64,000 nucleotides of DNA. Origin: Aquimarina megaterium XH134. Lineage in GTDB: Bacteria > Bacteroidota > Bacteroidia > Flavobacteriales > Flavobacteriaceae. The stretch spans positions 81,054 through 145,053 of the forward strand of contig NZ_JACB01000035.1 of NCBI RefSeq assembly GCF_000520975.1, written 5' to 3'. Under the pieces are notes generated by a model. It searched no databases. It saw nothing but the letters and a program-made list of their open reading frames with translations, and was not told where the DNA came from. Numbering within the stretch: the first letter of the stretch is position 1; the number at the start of each line of letters is the position of its first letter. The translations under genes and the position numbers were made by a program. Of this stretch, positions 19,248-28,619 are shown one piece after another.

Positions 19248-20000
19248 ATGAGAAAAAAAATTGTAGCCGGAAACTGGAAAATGAATAAGAATCTGGCAGA
19301 AACCAAGACATTGCTATCTGAGTTAACAACCAAACTTAAAGCATCGTCTGAAGCAAAAATTATTGTAGCACCTACATTTACCAACCTGTATAGTGCAACT
19401 GAAGTTTTAAAATCCTCAGAAATTACCGTTGCCGCACAAAATATGCATGAAGCAGAAAATGGTGCATATACAGGAGAAATTTCTGCAGATATGCTTAAAA
19501 ATATTGGAGTAGAGACTGTAATTTTGGGACATAGTGAGCGTAGAGCTTATTTTGGAGAAACAGATCAATTACTAGCTCATAAAGTTAATACAGCATTACA
19601 ACATGAGATGACTATAATTTTCTGTTTTGGAGAAGAATTGCAAGATCGAAAAAGTGATAATCATTTCTCTGTTGTAGAACAGCAATTAAAAAATGGCCTT
19701 TTTCATATTGATAAAGCAAACTGGAAAAATGTAATCCTTGCATACGAACCAGTTTGGGCAATAGGAACAGGAGAAACTGCATCTCCAGAACAAGCTCAGG
19801 AAATGCACGCGTTTATAAGAAAAACCATAGCGAATACCTATGATCAGGAAACTGCCGATGAGGTTTCTATTTTATATGGTGGAAGTGTAAAACCTAATAA
19901 TGCTCAGGAAATTTTTGCAAAAACCGATGTAGATGGAGGATTAATAGGAGGAGCTTCATTAGATGCGGAAAATTTTTCTGCAATAGTAAATGCTATTTAA
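19248..20000 (+). CDS. tpiA: Triose-phosphate isomerase
   Basis: Glycolytic enzyme interconverting DHAP and glyceraldehyde-3-phosphate. Its 250 residues are the standard length. Catalytic residues are visible: GNWKMN (Lys), ILGHSERRAYFGE (His), and AYEPVWAIGTG (Glu, flexible loop 6), plus the phosphate-binding YGGSVKPNN and GGLIGGASL. It is the last gene before a strong terminator at 20018-20052. Confidence 0.98.
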   Translation: MRKKIVAGNWKMNKNLAETKTLLSELTTKLKASSEAKIIVAPTFTNLYSATEVLKSSEITVAAQNMHEAENGAYTGEISADMLKNIGVETVILGHSERRAYFGETDQLLAHKVNTALQHEMTIIFCFGEELQDRKSDNHFSVVEQQLKNGLFHIDKANWKNVILAYEPVWAIGTGETASPEQAQEMHAFIRKTIANTYDQETADEVSILYGGSVKPNNAQEIFAKTDVDGGLIGGASLDAENFSAIVNAI

Positions 20001-20017
20001 GAATTAACAGAATGCAT

Positions 20018-20052
20018 AAAAGCACCCCATGGTAAGATGGGGTGCTTTTTTT
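20018..20052 (+). terminator. Terminator after tpiA
   Basis: AAAAGCACCCCAT (20018-20030) pairs with ATGGGGTGCTTTT (20037-20049): a perfect 13-bp stem with a 6-nt loop leading into a T tract. Confidence 0.9.
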
Positions 20053-20090
20053 TAAGATTTACTTTTGATACCAACATTAAGGTAAAAGAG

Positions 20091-20098
20091 TAACTTTG
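20091..20098 (+). promoter_or_regulatory. -7 element upstream of prmA
   Basis: TAACTTTG fits TAnnTTTG, ends 20 bp before the prmA ATG, and has a TTTTG (20063-20067) upstream that could serve as a -33 element at slightly long spacing. Confidence 0.55.
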
Positions 20099-20118
20099 CA
20101 AAATAATTAAAGATCAGT

Positions 20119-20958
20119 ATGTCGAATACAAAATACATTGGGTATTATTTTAAGGTTTCACCGCTACAACCAGCTACAGAAATATTAATTGCAGAATTGG
20201 GATATGTTGGATTCGAAAGCTTTGTAGAAACCGAAAACGGAGTTAATGCTTTTATTCAAAGTATAGAATGGGAAGAGAGTATTTTGGAAGGTGTTTATGT
20301 CTTAAATTCTGGAGAGTTTGATATAGAATATACCATTGAAGAAATAGAGCAAATAAACTGGAACAAAGAATGGGAAAAGAACTTTAATCCAATTGTTGTA
20401 GATGGTATTTGTAGTGTAAGAGCGCCTTTTCATGAAAAACCAAATACAAAATATGATATTATTATAGAACCCAAAATGTCTTTTGGTACAGGGCATCATG
20501 AGACTACACATATGATGATCCAACATATTTTGAAAACTGACCTAAATGATAAAACAGTATTGGATATGGGATGCGGTACTGGGGTTTTGGCTATTCTTGC
20601 TAAAATGAGAGGTGCCGGACCTACAGATGCTATCGATATTGATAATTGGTGTTATTTAAATACCGTAGAAAATGTAGAGCGTAATAATTGTGAAGATATT
20701 ACTGCGTATGAGGGTGATGCCTCACTTTTATCAGGAAAAAAATATGATGTTATTATTGCTAATATCAATCGCAATATATTACTAAATGACATTCAACAAT
20801 ATATGAAATCTTTAAACCCCAAGGGCAAATTATTTTTGAGCGGGTTTTATAAAGAAGATTTAGATATGATTACAGAAGAATGTACAAAGAATCATCTTGA
20901 TTTTATAGAAAATTTCAATAGAAATAATTGGATAGCAGCGTCTTATGAGTTAAAATAA
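20119..20958 (+). CDS. prmA: Ribosomal protein L11 methyltransferase
   Basis: SAM-dependent enzyme that trimethylates ribosomal protein L11. It has 279 residues. An N-terminal substrate-recognition domain is followed by the Rossmann methyltransferase domain with motif I VLDMGCGTGVLAI (near residue 155), the family segment MSFGTGHHETTHM and the post-motif IIANINRNIL. It has its own -7 element and is followed by clpS in the same direction. Confidence 0.95.
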   Translation: MSNTKYIGYYFKVSPLQPATEILIAELGYVGFESFVETENGVNAFIQSIEWEESILEGVYVLNSGEFDIEYTIEEIEQINWNKEWEKNFNPIVVDGICSVRAPFHEKPNTKYDIIIEPKMSFGTGHHETTHMMIQHILKTDLNDKTVLDMGCGTGVLAILAKMRGAGPTDAIDIDNWCYLNTVENVERNNCEDITAYEGDASLLSGKKYDVIIANINRNILLNDIQQYMKSLNPKGKLFLSGFYKEDLDMITEECTKNHLDFIENFNRNNWIAASYELK

Positions 20959-20992
20959 TCTTTTAATTAATGCATATAATACTCTAAGTTAT

Positions 20993-21000
20993 TATATTTG
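20993..21000 (+). promoter_or_regulatory. -7 element upstream of clpS
   Basis: TATATTTG fits TAnnTTTG and ends 20 bp before the clpS ATG, suggesting clpS has its own promoter. Confidence 0.5.
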
Positions 21001-21020
21001 CATAAAACAATTACCCCCTT

Positions 21021-21296
21021 ATGAGTACCCAGGAGAAAGTTTTAGAAGAAGTTTTAGAAAAATCTGTTGACCAAAGCAATAACGAGATTGTTTTGTATAA
21101 TGATGATGTAAACACATTTGATCATGTTATAGAAACTCTTATTTATACTTGTGAACATACACCGGTACAAGCAGAGCAATGTGCTATGTTAGTGCACTAT
21201 AAAGGAAAATGTACTGTAAAAACAGGTGTTTACGAAGAATTAGTACCGCGATGTTCCAAATTATTAGATGCAGGTCTTAGCGCAGAGATTGTGTGA
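21021..21296 (+). CDS. clpS: ATP-dependent Clp protease adaptor ClpS
   Basis: Small (91-residue) N-recognin that delivers N-degron substrates to ClpAP-type proteases. The core has the substrate-binding segment VLYNDDVNTFDHVIETL (the DDxNT motif) and the ClpS helix region CEHTPVQAEQCAMLVHYKGKC. It has the usual length, its own -7 element and a downstream hairpin. Confidence 0.95.
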   Translation: MSTQEKVLEEVLEKSVDQSNNEIVLYNDDVNTFDHVIETLIYTCEHTPVQAEQCAMLVHYKGKCTVKTGVYEELVPRCSKLLDAGLSAEIV

Positions 21297-21334
21297 TCGA
21301 ATATAGATTAAAATTTTTCTATTTATAACATTAT

Positions 21335-21358
21335 AAGTCCATATTATGGACTTTTTTT
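21335..21358 (+). terminator. Terminator after clpS
   Basis: AAGTCCAT (21335-21342) pairs with ATGGACTT (21346-21353) around a 3-nt loop and runs into a T tract. Confidence 0.75.
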
Positions 21359-21844
21359 ATGCCCTAAATTTTGTCACTAAGAATAGATTAGATACTAAAG
21401 TTGTTTCATATGAATATGTTTTTTTAATTTTTGTTAAATATTTAAAATGTAATTTTTTAAAACTTAAACTTTATGATATGTAGGAAAAAACTTTCTACAT
21501 CTTGTGCTTTTGATATTTAATTAAGTTTTCTTTAACATCCCTATTCATCTCTTGCTTTAACACCTTGTTAACATATTACGGTGATATAAGAATTGTGTAT
21601 TTGATCGATTTTTTGTGTTATTTTAAAATTGCGTTTTTTGCATTTTCTTTAGAAGAATCTTACGGTTTTACCGTATTTACAACAAATAGTTTAAAAAATT
21701 AACTAATTTTTACAAAAAAATATCATATCTTCAAACCGCAAAAATTTAGAAAAGTTCAAAGCTTTCTACATAATTGTATTTAAAATAGAGCATAACTACT
21801 CTATTTTTAGTTTTTAATAACTACACAAATTCAACTTAATTAAA
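21359..21844. other. Long AT-rich leader region, no gene seen
   Basis: About 490 bp between the clpS terminator and the metalloprotease gene. No open frame of useful length or strong hairpin is visible. It probably contains the promoter and untranslated leader of the downstream gene; I could not fix the -7 element. Confidence 0.5.
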
Positions 21845-22696
21845 ATGAAAAAAATCAAAGTATTAGCGCTTTGCGCTATCGTTGCAGGATTTACAACATC
21901 CTGTGAAAAAAAAGAGGTTTCTAACGAGACACAACCAGAAGCTGTTACAGAACAAGTTTCAAAAGCTCACATTCAAGCATTACATGATGCAGGAGTGAAT
22001 GCTACTGGAGCAGAATATGTAACGGTAAAACATCCTGATGGGTCAGTAGAAAATGCTATACAATCTAGCGACCTTATTTTAGCAATTAATAAATTGGCAG
22101 AACAAAAACTGGCAGAAATAGAAAATGGGAACAAGCAGTACAGAACAAATAACCTTGTATCTAGTGGTAATAGAAACATTAGTATTATCGGATATACAGG
22201 ATCTGGATATGCTTTAACCAGTAAAATGCGTACAGGACTTCAGTGGGCTGTTAACAATTATAATGCATTAAATAATACACTAAGTTTCAGTCTATCTTTT
22301 GCAGCATCTACCAGTGCTGATATGGTAGTATATAATAATGGTGCTTCGGGTGCAGGAGGATCTGCTGGTTTCCCTAGTGGAGGAAGACCATATAAGTGGA
22401 TTCAGATTAATGCAGGTAGCAACAGTTTAAGTAATAATGCTATGGAGCATTTGATGGGTCATGAAATGGGACACTGTTTAGGATTCAGACATACTGATTA
22501 TGCTCGAAGAAGATGTGATAACAGTAATGAAGGATCTGCTGGTATAGGGGCTATCCATATTCCAGGAACTCCAACTGCTAATCGTTGGGGACAAAGTGGT
22601 TTAGATACAGATTCTATTATGATCTCTTGCTTCGATGGTGGTGAAGATGGAGAATTTTCGAATTATGACAGAACTGCTTTAAACTATCTGTATTAA
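21845..22696 (+). CDS. HEIGH-type (M57) zinc metalloprotease lipoprotein
   Basis: 283-residue exported protease. The signal peptide ends in a lipobox-like TTSC with Cys20, so it is probably a lipoprotein. The zinc motif HExxHxxGxxH reads HEMGHCLGFRH (His206, Glu207, His210, His216), and a Met-turn candidate (DSIMISCF) follows about 60 residues later, as in metzincin-like M57 (dual-action HEIGH) peptidases. The substrate is unknown. It is a single gene with its own terminator. Confidence 0.85.
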   Translation: MKKIKVLALCAIVAGFTTSCEKKEVSNETQPEAVTEQVSKAHIQALHDAGVNATGAEYVTVKHPDGSVENAIQSSDLILAINKLAEQKLAEIENGNKQYRTNNLVSSGNRNISIIGYTGSGYALTSKMRTGLQWAVNNYNALNNTLSFSLSFAASTSADMVVYNNGASGAGGSAGFPSGGRPYKWIQINAGSNSLSNNAMEHLMGHEMGHCLGFRHTDYARRRCDNSNEGSAGIGAIHIPGTPTANRWGQSGLDTDSIMISCFDGGEDGEFSNYDRTALNYLY

Positions 22697-22729
22697 GAAT
22701 TAGTTATAGATAAGCTTTGAACTTTTTAT

Positions 22730-22763
22730 AAAAGCCATCCTGTTAACTAGGGATGGCTTTTTC
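22730..22763. terminator. Terminator after the metalloprotease
   Basis: AAAAGCCATCC (22730-22740) pairs with GGATGGCTTTT (22751-22761) with a 10-nt loop. It can serve both the plus-strand protease and the convergent minus-strand barrel gene. Confidence 0.8.
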
Positions 22764-22784
22764 ATTTATACAGTTTTTGTTTTT

Positions 22785-23993
22785 TTAGAAATATTTAGAA
22801 ATAGAGATTCTAAAAAAACTATCTTCTCTAAAATTAGATAAGATCAATTCATTATCATCAATTTCATTAAAAATACGGGCTTCAATTGCTGCAGTCCAGC
22901 TATTACCAAAACGTCTTGAAGCTTCGAGGCTAAAAATAGTAGTACTAGATTCTAGATCCGTAATTCCCCCGATTAGTATTGATGTATCCTGGGTATCATT
23001 AAAAGCAATACGGCTTCCGAAAAACACATCATTTTGTAATGCATTTAGCGCTAGTTCGTCTCGTTCGTCATATAAATACTCTCCTAGAACTCCGATATCA
23101 AGTCCATTTCCATCAATATTAGAAAATGTATATTCGAGGCCAGCTACCATGGCAAAGAAATCCTGAGCATCTGCATGGCGATAAATAGATTCTAGTTTCC
23201 ATAAAAAAGCGTCATGGGTAATTTGCAAATCTAGACCGGTTTGATGTATTACGGGATAAAAAGCATTGATATTTCCTGTGGTATCAAATATAAAAAGAGG
23301 CTCTCTACCGGTTCCATAAAAATGAGAGATACCAATATCGAAAATATCAAAATAGTGTTTCCAGCGAATAGCAACATCCTGTCTCCATTCTTCTGCGCTA
23401 CTTTCATAATTCAGGTCATCTTTATCAATTACTACCGGGAACCGTAATCTTCCTTTTTTACCAGAGAAAGTGCGTTTACGATGATAAGGGAGATAAAAGA
23501 AATCAAAAGTTCCAAATTTTTCGGTTATCCATGTAAACTGAGCCATGGGTTGGCCCAATTTTTCTTCTCCATCAAAAGATTCAACAGCATCGGTTTGATT
23601 AATGATATCTACCAAATGATTGCTTTCTGCAACACCCCAATAGACCTTTTTGAGTCCAAGATTAAATTCCCAGTTTTTTTTAGCTTTTTGATAATAAAGT
23701 TCTCGTATATCCCAATGTGTTCGCTCATCATCAACATCTAGTCTAAAAAAACCTTTAAAGTTGATGCTTTCATATCCGGCATTCCATTCGGCTTTATATT
23801 CTGGTTGTATTGCCAGAGAAGGAAAATGATCTTCCTGATCTTCAAAAAGAGCATTATCATAGAAATAACGATATTCTCCTTCTAATTCTAACTCAAAATC
23901 ATGATTTACCTTTTTAGCCGTTTCATTTTGAGCATATATTGTATTACCAATGCATAATAGCAGAATTATGTAATAGATAGATTTAATCTTCAT
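22785..23993 (-). CDS. Outer-membrane beta-barrel protein of the MMPL module
   Basis: 402 residues with an N-terminal signal peptide (cleaved near IYAQ) and alternating aromatic strands throughout, ending in a terminal Phe (RISISKYF), the classic outer-membrane barrel ending. I do not recognise a named family. It resembles the DUF1302-like barrels that accompany MMPL permeases and DUF1329/LolA-like proteins in other bacteria. It is the distal gene of a minus-strand group with the LolA-like protein and the MMPL permease, so it is probably the outer-membrane component of a lipid-handling system. That role is inference. Confidence 0.7.
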   Translation of the reverse strand: MKIKSIYYIILLLCIGNTIYAQNETAKKVNHDFELELEGEYRYFYDNALFEDQEDHFPSLAIQPEYKAEWNAGYESINFKGFFRLDVDDERTHWDIRELYYQKAKKNWEFNLGLKKVYWGVAESNHLVDIINQTDAVESFDGEEKLGQPMAQFTWITEKFGTFDFFYLPYHRKRTFSGKKGRLRFPVVIDKDDLNYESSAEEWRQDVAIRWKHYFDIFDIGISHFYGTGREPLFIFDTTGNINAFYPVIHQTGLDLQITHDAFLWKLESIYRHADAQDFFAMVAGLEYTFSNIDGNGLDIGVLGEYLYDERDELALNALQNDVFFGSRIAFNDTQDTSILIGGITDLESSTTIFSLEASRRFGNSWTAAIEARIFNEIDDNELILSNFREDSFFRISISKYF

Positions 23994-24274
23994 GTATTCG
24001 TTTTTTTATTTTCTGGCCTTTAACCAGACTAAGAACTGTGATCAATGTTCTAATATTGATGATAAAAAGTAAAGCAATAAAAAACGGGTTTTGATATGCG
24101 TAATACGATCTGATTAAGCAAAAGCTAAAAAAGATTCGTATTGCTATTGTTTATTTTGTATAAGGAAAAACACAAGACCTGGTTGCGATAACAATAAAGA
24201 TTCAGTAAAGTAACCAAAAGAACTACTATTAGATATCACACAAAATTAGCCTTGTGTTTTTCATTTATTTAAAT

Positions 24275-25048
24275 TTATTGCCCTGCCCGTTTTAGAGCAA
24301 CTTGAGTAAAATCTTCATCAGCAAGTGCTGCTTCAAAATTATAGTCACTAAATTTTAATACGGTTTCTTTATTACTTTGGTGATTTACCATATGAAGAGT
24401 TAATGCTCTCCAGAATTTTCCTTTATACAATTTATAATCACTATAGGTAAGCGTTTTGAGTAGTGAGTTTTTACGATCATAGAATTCGACCTTTTCTATT
24501 CGATATCCTTTGTCTTTATTGTAAGTAACAATCCTTCTTGTGTAACCAGATTTTGGATCAACCGGATCCTGCTCTACGATTAATAAATTTCCTTTTTCTT
24601 CCAGAAATTTGTAGCTGTACTTTTCTACTTCTTGAGAAGAAAGATCCTCATATGCAAATTCACTACCTACAAATGGGCCTGATTTGTTATTAGAAGATAT
24701 TCTTTTTACTCTTTTGATCGAAGGTAAGAAAAGCCATTGATCATCTGCTCCAATTTTATGAGTAAAAGTTAATGTCGAGGTTCCTTTCACATCTTTTGGG
24801 CTATTAAAAACAATCAAAGATTTGTCACCATCTGTTGTTTGTTCTAAAGTTCGGGTAATTAATAACCGTTCACTGGTTTGTCCATTTTTATTTTTTAGGG
24901 TCATTTTTAGGTTTACAATAGAGCTATTGAAACCCTGATCTGCCTGATCTGCTGCTTTAGCAATTTGCAAACCTCGTTCTTCTGCATTTTGTGCTGTTAA
25001 AGTTATAGTACTTAGTACTGCAAGTCCAGCTAAAATTAATGTTCTCAT
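24275..25048 (-). CDS. LolA-like outer-membrane lipoprotein-sorting protein
   Basis: 257 residues with a signal peptide ending near TLTAQ. The body has the fold signature of LolA-like periplasmic carriers (LMTLKNKNGQTSERLLITR, KGTSTLTFTH, DDQWLFLPSIKRVKRISS, GSEFAYEDLSSQEVEKYSY), as in the outer membrane lipoprotein-sorting family that pairs with MMPL permeases. It lies 29 bp downstream of the MMPL gene and should carry a lipid-like substrate across the periplasm. Confidence 0.85.
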   Translation of the reverse strand: MRTLILAGLAVLSTITLTAQNAEERGLQIAKAADQADQGFNSSIVNLKMTLKNKNGQTSERLLITRTLEQTTDGDKSLIVFNSPKDVKGTSTLTFTHKIGADDQWLFLPSIKRVKRISSNNKSGPFVGSEFAYEDLSSQEVEKYSYKFLEEKGNLLIVEQDPVDPKSGYTRRIVTYNKDKGYRIEKVEFYDRKNSLLKTLTYSDYKLYKGKFWRALTLHMVNHQSNKETVLKFSDYNFEAALADEDFTQVALKRAGQ

Positions 25049-25077
25049 AGTAATAGATTCTTTATTGTTTTTATTTA

Positions 25078-27465
25078 TTATTTATCAAGTTGCATTTGTG
25101 GTTCTAATTCTTTTACTGGTGTTTCTGTAGTAACCTTATCTTTTTTACTAATAAGAATTAGTAGAGCGGGCAGTAATATAAAGTCGATAATTAAGGCCGA
25201 CAGAATAATAATAACCGTAATTCTCGCCATATAGCTATTTAAAGCGAATGATGAGGTGGATAGCACAGCAAACCCAGCCAGGAGTACCACTGTAGTAGTT
25301 ACTAGTGCTTTTCCGACGGTTTCAAACGCATAGATAACCGCTTGCCTGGCATCATAGCCTAATTCTCTTCGAGCTCTTAAGAATTTACTCATAAAATGAA
25401 CAGTATCATCTACTATTATTCCTAGAGTCATCCCGAAAACGATAACCATTCCTGTATTAATTTGAGCTTTGTACATTGCCCAAAATCCAAACCCGATAAA
25501 AACTGGAGTAACATTAGGAATGATACTTAGAAGACCAAGTTTAAAATTTCTTAGTGCGAACATTAATACCAGAGAGATCAGTATTAGCGCAATTATATTT
25601 CCTTTAAGCATGCTATCTGCTTGTCTAAAGCCTAATTTAGAAAACATAAGAGTAGGGCTTACTCCAATAGTATGCATAGGTTTTGGAGTATTATCCTGTA
25701 ACCATTTTTCGGCTCTTTTTGAAAAAGCAATCATCTCGGCACTAGAGATATTCTGCAGTGTTATAGTGACCCGGCTTTCAGATTTATCTACATTAATTTG
25801 ATTATTAAGATCTAATCCAAATGGTAAAGAAAGCTCATATAGCAATAAATACTGTGCTGCTTCTTCACGACTATTAGGAACCCTATAATAAGATTCATTA
25901 TCTCCGTGCATTGATCGATTTACTCTTCGGGCAACCTCACTAAATGCGTTTACATGTATCACTTCGGGTTGTTCGTTAAGCCAATCTTCAAAATCATTTA
26001 ATTTTTTAAGATACTCTGGGTTATTGATCCCTCCACTTTCTCCACTTCCAACAGAGAATTCAACATTATAAATTCCGGTTAAGTTTTCGCTTATATAATC
26101 AGTATCACTTCTAAATTGTACTGTTTCATCAAAATAGTTGATGAACTCATCATTAAATCGATTTTTGGTAGCCAGAAATGTAAAGGCACCAATTACTATT
26201 ATAGAGATTATTGCAAGTTTTGTAGGTTGTTTTGCTACAAAATGCCCAAGATTAGTATACCAGCTCGATTTTTCTATAAGAATACCTTTCTTTTCTTTAA
26301 CCTTTACAGGAAGAACTGCCATAAGTGCTGGTAATGCTGTAGTAGAATAGAAAAAGGCCATTGTCATTCCAAAAGCGGTAATATTTCCTAAGTCCCAAAA
26401 CGGAGGTACATCCCCAAAATTCATGGTTAAGAAACCTATAACCGTAGTTAAACTTGTGATGAAAACCGGCATGAAGTTAAGACGCATAGATTCGACAAGA
26501 GCATCCTTTTTTGTATATCCATCTTTACGCATTTTTTGGAGCATAGTAATCAGGATATGAATACTATCTGCCACAGCCAAAGTTAATATCATTGTTGGGA
26601 AAACAGAAGATGGCGGAGTGAGCTTAATTCCCATAATCCCTACAAAACCAATTGCACTCATAATAGAAAATAGTACAACAATTAACGTAGCTAGGGTGCT
26701 AAAAAAGTTTCTTGTGAGAATGAGTGTAGTTAAGATTACAATAACCAACATAATCAGGGTTAACATCATATCTCTCATTGAAGATTCGAAGAAAGCAGTA
26801 TTAAGAGGTACCAATCCCGATGAGTGTATCTGAAAATTCGGATATTTTTCTTGAAAATCAGAAATTGATTTTCTAACAAAAGCAGTCACTTCTGGTATCT
26901 CCTTGGCACTATCTTTTCCTGGTAGTCGTACGGTTACATTAATTGCAGTAACACTTCCTTTTTCATTAAGCAGACGATTTACCAAAAGAGGTTCTTTCAA
27001 TGCTTTTTCTTTAATCGATTTAATTTCTGAATCAGTTTTAGAGGCAGATTCATAAGATAGATCGTCTACGTATAAATCGTCACCCTGGGCACTTGTATGC
27101 TGAAAATTTGTTACTGCATCTACACGAGAAGAGTAGGGGGTGTTCCAAGCTTCGGCCGTAAGTTCTTCTATAGCAATTAGGTTCTCTTTAGTAAATATAT
27201 CGCCATTAGAAGGAGAAAGTACAATAACAATATTGTCATCCTTGGTGTATTTATCCTGCAAAGCGTCAAAAGCTTCGAGTTCTGGGTTAGATTCACTGAA
27301 AAATACGTGATAATCACCATCAAACTCCATATTACCTTGTGAACCAAGCCCCATCGCAATGACTAATGTGGAAATTAATACAGGCCATTTGAATTTGATT
27401 ACAAATTCTGCCCATTTCTTTGCAAACGCATTGGTAGCGTTACCTGCTTTTTTTAGTGCATTCAT
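25078..27465 (-). CDS. MMPL/RND-family permease
   Basis: Large inner-membrane transporter of about 795 residues. It has the RND layout: a first helix, a large periplasmic loop, a block of five or six helices, a second periplasmic loop and a second helix block, with sterol-sensing-like helices (DSIHILITMLQKMRKDG and DDTVHFMSKFLRARRELG). The frame is open to an ATG at 27507, but the operator TGACCAGTCGAC lies inside that extension. The ATG at 27465 (MNALKKAGNAT) gives a more natural start. It is the first gene of the group and is probably controlled by the adjacent TetR-family repressor. Confidence 0.9.
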   Translation of the reverse strand: MNALKKAGNATNAFAKKWAEFVIKFKWPVLISTLVIAMGLGSQGNMEFDGDYHVFFSESNPELEAFDALQDKYTKDDNIVIVLSPSNGDIFTKENLIAIEELTAEAWNTPYSSRVDAVTNFQHTSAQGDDLYVDDLSYESASKTDSEIKSIKEKALKEPLLVNRLLNEKGSVTAINVTVRLPGKDSAKEIPEVTAFVRKSISDFQEKYPNFQIHSSGLVPLNTAFFESSMRDMMLTLIMLVIVILTTLILTRNFFSTLATLIVVLFSIMSAIGFVGIMGIKLTPPSSVFPTMILTLAVADSIHILITMLQKMRKDGYTKKDALVESMRLNFMPVFITSLTTVIGFLTMNFGDVPPFWDLGNITAFGMTMAFFYSTTALPALMAVLPVKVKEKKGILIEKSSWYTNLGHFVAKQPTKLAIISIIVIGAFTFLATKNRFNDEFINYFDETVQFRSDTDYISENLTGIYNVEFSVGSGESGGINNPEYLKKLNDFEDWLNEQPEVIHVNAFSEVARRVNRSMHGDNESYYRVPNSREEAAQYLLLYELSLPFGLDLNNQINVDKSESRVTITLQNISSAEMIAFSKRAEKWLQDNTPKPMHTIGVSPTLMFSKLGFRQADSMLKGNIIALILISLVLMFALRNFKLGLLSIIPNVTPVFIGFGFWAMYKAQINTGMVIVFGMTLGIIVDDTVHFMSKFLRARRELGYDARQAVIYAFETVGKALVTTTVVLLAGFAVLSTSSFALNSYMARITVIIILSALIIDFILLPALLILISKKDKVTTETPVKELEPQMQLDK

Positions 27466-27483
27466 ATAATTATTAGTTGTTAG

Positions 27484-27498
27484 TTGACCAGTCGACTT
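27484..27498. promoter_or_regulatory. TetR-type operator copy 1
   Basis: TTGACCAGTCGACTT, one of four near-identical copies around the TetR-family gene and the MMPL module. It sits just upstream of the proposed MMPL start, where a bound repressor would block transcription or translation. Confidence 0.65.
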
Positions 27499-27616
27499 GT
27501 AATACATTACAAGTTGATATGATACAGATTATTATAAGTTTTTATGTTTAGACGATTTGAGTATTGATATTAGGACATGGTCTTTGAAAAAAAATAAAAA
27601 CATTTAGATTTTATAA

Positions 27617-27631
27617 TTGACCAGTCGACTA
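27617..27631. promoter_or_regulatory. TetR-type operator copy 2
   Basis: TTGACCAGTCGACTA, identical to copy 1 except for the last base, in the spacer between the MMPL gene and the TetR gene. Confidence 0.65.
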
Positions 27632-27697
27632 TTTATATTGTTTGATTTACTAAATTATGGTTTACATCATACTTTAAGATTATTTAAATGTTAACAA

Positions 27698-27712
27698 TTG
27701 ACCGGTCGTCTA
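27698..27712. promoter_or_regulatory. TetR-type operator copy 3
   Basis: TTGACCGGTCGTCTA, a variant of the same motif, 19 bp from the 3' end of the TetR gene and 81 bp from copy 2. Confidence 0.6.
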
Positions 27713-27730
27713 TATATAATTCAAAAAAAA

Positions 27731-28336
27731 TTATTTTAAAAACAACTGCTGGGTCATATTCATTACATTATCCATCGGATAAGCACTTTGGGTCTCTTTC
27801 ATAGTTGTCATTGCTCCTTTACCAGCATCTTCAATAAAATCTACCATGTTTACTACATCAATCGAAGCATCTATTTCTCCTTGTTTTTGAGCTTCTATGG
27901 CAACAGTAATAATTTCTGCTTTTATTGTATCATGTTTTTCTAAGACTGCCTCTCTTATGTTTTCATTATGTTCGGCCATTTCATTACTTAGGTTACAGGC
28001 CATACATCCATTTTTGCATTCTAATTCTTTTTTTACTACTTCAATTCTGTACTCATAAAAATTAATCAGACGTTGTTTTGCAGAAAATGATTTGTCACGT
28101 AAAATTACTAGAGCAGGAGTAACCTGTGTTGTAAAATATTTGTCCAAAGCCTTAATTGCAAAATCTTCTTTACTATCAAAATAAAAGTAAAAAGAACCTT
28201 TAGGAACATCAGCTGCCTTAACAATGTCATTTACACTAGTACCATTGTAACCTTTAGACCAAATGATTTCCATCCCTTTTTCTAAAAGGTAATCGGCTTT
28301 GATCTCATGTTTTATGGTTTTCGACATCATTTCCAT
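27731..28336 (-). CDS. TetR/AcrR family transcriptional regulator
   Basis: 201 residues. The N-terminal helix-turn-helix is typical: GYNGTSVNDIVKAADVPKGSFYFYFDSKEDF (residues about 29-60). The C-terminal ligand domain contains ECKNGCMACNLSNEM, like the GCLxGNLxxE segment of a TetR subfamily. Start codons at 28336, 28330 and 28327 are all possible. Another copy of the operator motif lies 18 bp upstream of the first, suggesting autorepression, and three copies lie between it and the MMPL gene. The inducer is unknown. Confidence 0.92.
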   Translation of the reverse strand: MEMMSKTIKHEIKADYLLEKGMEIIWSKGYNGTSVNDIVKAADVPKGSFYFYFDSKEDFAIKALDKYFTTQVTPALVILRDKSFSAKQRLINFYEYRIEVVKKELECKNGCMACNLSNEMAEHNENIREAVLEKHDTIKAEIITVAIEAQKQGEIDASIDVVNMVDFIEDAGKGAMTTMKETQSAYPMDNVMNMTQQLFLK

Positions 28337-28354
28337 TTTGGGACGACAAAAATA

Positions 28355-28368
28355 TGACCAGTCGTCTA
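28355..28368. promoter_or_regulatory. TetR-type operator copy 4
   Basis: TGACCAGTCGTCTA, 18 bp upstream of the TetR-family start codon, matching the copies near the MMPL gene. Its position fits autoregulation. Confidence 0.65.
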
Positions 28369-28619
28369 GTAAAGCAAATTTTTTACTGTTAAAGTTTTCT
28401 TTATTTGGTGTAATTTATTGATTATTAATGTGTTGAAATATTTTAATGTAAGGTGTATGTACAAAAATACTTTTACAGTTTATCATATAATCAATATTGC
28501 AAATTTATACTGTTTGCTATTATAATCTATGAAATTGTATCGATTTTTATCAAATTCTAGTGTATTTACCTCTGGTAAAGGAAAGAAAACAAGCGAAAAT
28601 ATGACCAATCACTTTAAAA

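Noticed and set aside
27466..27507. MMPL start at the ATG at 27507
   Set aside because: A TetR-type operator lies inside the extension and the extra residues look non-coding.
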